From: Trebonia sp.
GTDB taxonomy: Bacteria; Actinomycetota; Actinomycetes; Streptosporangiales; Streptosporangiaceae
Length of the DNA: 6,911 nucleotides
Direction of reading: 5' to 3'
NCBI GenBank assembly: GCA_030043595.1
Contig: JASHXJ010000425.1
Span: 1 to 6,911 of the forward strand
The stretch's first letter is position 1. Each line of letters begins with the position of its first letter. A program made the position numbers and the translations under genes. Below the pieces are notes generated by a model. That model saw only the letters and a program-made list of their open reading frames with translations, searched no databases and was not told where the DNA came from. This document shows positions 4,971 through 6,911 of the stretch, one piece after another.

Positions 4971-6911
4971 CAACGGCGGTGACCACCGCGACGACGGCCA
5001 CCAGCGCGATCAGCATGTACAGCAGGTAGGCGTCCAGGCGGCCGGACTGCAGCCGCCGCGCCGCCCGCACGGCCATGCCGAACACGCCCGCGGTCGGCCG
5101 GTACAGCCAGTTCTCCACCACTTCGACGACGTCGGAGGCGTACCGCAAGTGCGGCACCCGGTCGGCGTCGCCGTCGGCGGCGCCGTTCGCTGTGCCGTTC
5201 GCCGCGGGTTCCAGCTCTGCCACCTCGGCGCGGGTGTGCAGCACGCTGGCCAGCACCCGCCGGGTCGGGTTCGCGTACCCGAACGGGGTGTAGGCGTCCG
5301 CCCCCTCGACGCCGATCGTCGCGGAGCGCCACGCCGGCACCCGCCGCACCCGCAGCAGCCGCCGTCCGGACACGGCGAGCGCGAGCAGCACGACCAGGCC
5401 GGCCATGACCGGCATCTCCAGCCACAGCCAGGATGGCGACAGGATCGAGAACCCGGCGAACACCGGCTGCAGGATCCACGGGGATTTCAGCGCGCCCATC
5501 GTGACCCCGCCCGGCACGACCGGCGACAGCCCGGCGGCGATCACCCGGATCTCCAGCGGCGTGACGGCGGCGATCGCCAGCGGGCACGCCGCGAGGACAA
5601 GGACGGCGGTCCGCCCGGCGCGACCGTAGTCCCCGCGCCGGGTTCCCGCGGGAACGCGGCCGGGGGGTTCCGGGGGGTCGTCCCCCCGGGACAGCACTGT
5701 CATCCCCACGAGGCGGACGAACGTCACGCCGGCGAACCCGGCGGTCAGCGCCACCGCCGCCCCGGCCAGCGCCAGCGTCAGCCGCCCGCCGAGCGCGGTG
5801 ACCCGGAACTGCTGCATGAGCGACTCGAGCAGGAACCACTCGGACACGAACCCGGCCGTCGGCGGCAGCCCGGCCAGCGTCACCGCGCCCACCGCGAGCC
5901 CCGCGCCGCTCCACGGCGTCCGCCGCCCCATCCCCCGCAGCTTCTCCAGGTCGTCGCTGCCCGCGGCGGCCTCGATCCCGGCGGCCGACGTGAACAGCAG
6001 CGACTTCGCCGCCGTATGCGCCACCATCTGCAGCGTCGCGGCGAGCAGCCCGACGGCGACCAGCCGCTGGTCGCCCACGGACGCGCCGGTCAGCGCCACG
6101 CCGAAGCCGGTGATGATCAGCCCGCTGTTCTCCACGCTGGAGTAGGCGATGACCCGGGAGAGCCGGTTCTGGACCGCGGCGTGCGCGATGCCGAGCAGCG
6201 CGGTGATCCCGCCGAGCAGCAGCAGGACCCCGGCGAGCCAGCCGGGGGGCCTTCCTGTCACCGCGAGCGTCCGCCACATGCCGTAGAACGCGACGTTCAC
6301 GCACACCCCGGCCATCACCGCGCGGGCGGGGCCAGGCGCGGCCGCGTAGCCGCGCGGCATCCACACCTGGAACGGCACCAGCCCGGCCTTGACCGCGAAC
6401 CCGGCGAGCAGCAGCACCACCGCCGTCGTCCTGGCCGCGCCGCCCGGGACGTGCGCGAACGAGGCGAGCGCGATCGAATGCGACTTCGCGGCGAGCAGCA
6501 GCAGCCCCACGAGCAGGGCGGCCCCGCTGACCTTCCCGAGCGCGACGGTGATCCGGGCGGCTCCGGCGCGGTCAGGGTCGCGCCGCGACGCCCCCGCGAG
6601 CAGGTAGAAGGCGGCCGTCAGCGCCTCCCAGCCGAACAGCGCCGTGAACGCGTCCCGCGCCGTCATGATCACCGCGACGGCGCCGAGCGCGAGGGCGTAC
6701 CCGGCGGCGAGCATCCGCGTCGCCTCGCCGCGCGAACCCGGCCGGACCGCCCACCCGGCGAACGCGACGGACACGGGGACCGCCGCGCCGAACGCCATGA
6801 GCAGGAACATCCCCGACAGCCGGTCCACCGCCAGCCCGGCCGTCTGCTGGCCGGGCACCGGCTGCCCGAGCCACCCGGCCACGTTCAGGGCGACGGCCCG
6901 GCCCGCCAGCG
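4966..6911 (-). CDS. hyfB: HyfB/HycC-type proton-translocating membrane subunit (group 4 hydrogenase / complex I-like), 5' end outside the window
   Basis: This is an integral membrane protein of the NuoL/M/N-MrpA antiporter-like family, the proton channel of group 4 hydrogenases and related complexes. A GTG at 6882 could start 638 residues, but the frame stays open to the window edge (LAGRAVALN precedes it) and the first helices of the family are missing, so the gene very likely begins beyond 6911. Numbering from that GTG: Glu86 in FGWEALTAAF (TM5 Glu), Lys165 in GFAVKAGLVPFQVWMP (TM7 Lys), the VENSG segment at 250-254, His289/Lys293 in HTAAKSLLF, and LAGLPP..GFVSEW at 337-349. Arg390 sits where many members have the TM12 Lys. 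The HyfB-like tail ends in QSGRLDAYLLYM plus a final helix, arguing for HyfB over NuoL. A low-complexity Asn/Gly/Ala/Asp linker lies at about 558-575. The position is last in its operon; hyfC does not follow. Confidence 0.82.
   Translation of the reverse strand, partial: LAGRAVALNVAGWLGQPVPGQQTAGLAVDRLSGMFLLMAFGAAVPVSVAFAGWAVRPGSRGEATRMLAAGYALALGAVAVIMTARDAFTALFGWEALTAAFYLLAGASRRDPDRAGAARITVALGKVSGAALLVGLLLLAAKSHSIALASFAHVPGGAARTTAVVLLLAGFAVKAGLVPFQVWMPRGYAAAPGPARAVMAGVCVNVAFYGMWRTLAVTGRPPGWLAGVLLLLGGITALLGIAHAAVQNRLSRVIAYSSVENSGLIITGFGVALTGASVGDQRLVAVGLLAATLQMVAHTAAKSLLFTSAAGIEAAAGSDDLEKLRGMGRRTPWSGAGLAVGAVTLAGLPPTAGFVSEWFLLESLMQQFRVTALGGRLTLALAGAAVALTAGFAGVTFVRLVGMTVLSRGDDPPEPPGRVPAGTRRGDYGRAGRTAVLVLAACPLAIAAVTPLEIRVIAAGLSPVVPGGVTMGALKSPWILQPVFAGFSILSPSWLWLEMPVMAGLVVLLALAVSGRRLLRVRRVPAWRSATIGVEGADAYTPFGYANPTRRVLASVLHTRAEVAELEPAANGTANGAADGDADRVPHLRYASDVVEVVENWLYRPTAGVFGMAVRAARRLQSGRLDAYLLYMLIALVAVVAVVTAVG
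5642..5691. repeat. Palindrome and G6/C6 hairpin inside the HyfB-like gene
   Basis: GTTCCCGCGGGAAC (5642-5655) is a perfect 14-base palindrome. It is followed by two copies of CCGGGGGG (5660-5667 and 5670-5677); the second pairs perfectly with CCCCCCGG (5682-5689) around the loop TCGT, extendable by a T-G and a T-A pair. The stretch encodes the hydrophilic loop near residues 398-412 (Pro/Gly/Arg-rich, about SRGDDPPEPPGRVPAG), so sequence freedom and Pro/Gly codons may explain it. Three six-base G/C runs in 30 bases are also a place where sequencing or replication slippage could occur. Confidence 0.5.

Noticed and set aside
5169..5215. Tandem-like repeats in the HyfB-like linker (GTGCCGTTCGC-type units)
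   Set aside because: Short and imperfect; explained by the Ala/Asn/Gly/Asp codon run of the low-complexity linker. No sign of a CRISPR array or mobile element.
3442..6364. Long open frames antisense to enolase and running in a second minus frame under the HyfB-like gene (502 and 844 codons)
   Set aside because: Their products are Arg/Ala/Gly/Pro- or Ser/Arg-rich without any domain, and they mirror the codon bias of the real genes on the other strand or frame, a common artefact at very high GC.

Overview
The window is very GC-rich, with strong G/C bias at third codon positions, Shine-Dalgarno sites of the AGGAGG type, and protein families that together suggest a filamentous or soil high-GC actinomycete (Actinomycetota). 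The Streptosporangiales/Thermomonosporaceae area is a guess only. It is gene-dense: five protein genes, one of them cut by the right edge, fill almost everything except one 227-base divergent spacer. I see no tRNA, rRNA, CRISPR array, insertion sequence, integrase or other mark of recent transfer.

Layout from left to right. (1) 24-1151 (+) encodes a secreted right-handed beta-helix protein with GGAI / FxxN repeats. (2) 1137-1736 (-) encodes a small PAP2-family membrane phosphatase whose end overlaps the end of gene 1. (3) 1752-3467 (-) encodes a bacterial dynamin-like GTPase, 15 bases upstream of PAP2 on the same strand, so the two probably form an operon read right to left. (4) 3468-3694 is a divergent control region; on the enolase side it holds two hairpins and a third, mutually exclusive one. 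(5) 3695-4957 (+) encodes an enolase with every catalytic and metal-binding residue in place, but outside the eno-ftsB neighbourhood usual in actinomycetes, so probably a second copy. (6) 4966-6911 (-) encodes a proton-pumping antiporter-like subunit of the HyfB/HycC (group 4 hydrogenase / complex I-like) type. Its amino end lies beyond the window and it is the last gene of its operon. Enolase and HyfB converge on a perfect 7-bp stem that contains both stop codons.

Functionally there are three themes: a surface or exported beta-helix protein; a membrane-remodelling pair (dynamin-like GTPase plus lipid-phosphate phosphatase); and central or energy metabolism (extra enolase beside a membrane proton-pumping subunit). 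Nothing in the window proves that these themes are linked. The most unusual points are the dynamin-PAP2 operon, the out-of-place enolase with its structured leader, the stop-codon stem shared by convergent genes, and the PAP2 protein lacking the lysine of its first signature motif. I did not find a clear previously undescribed multi-gene system.
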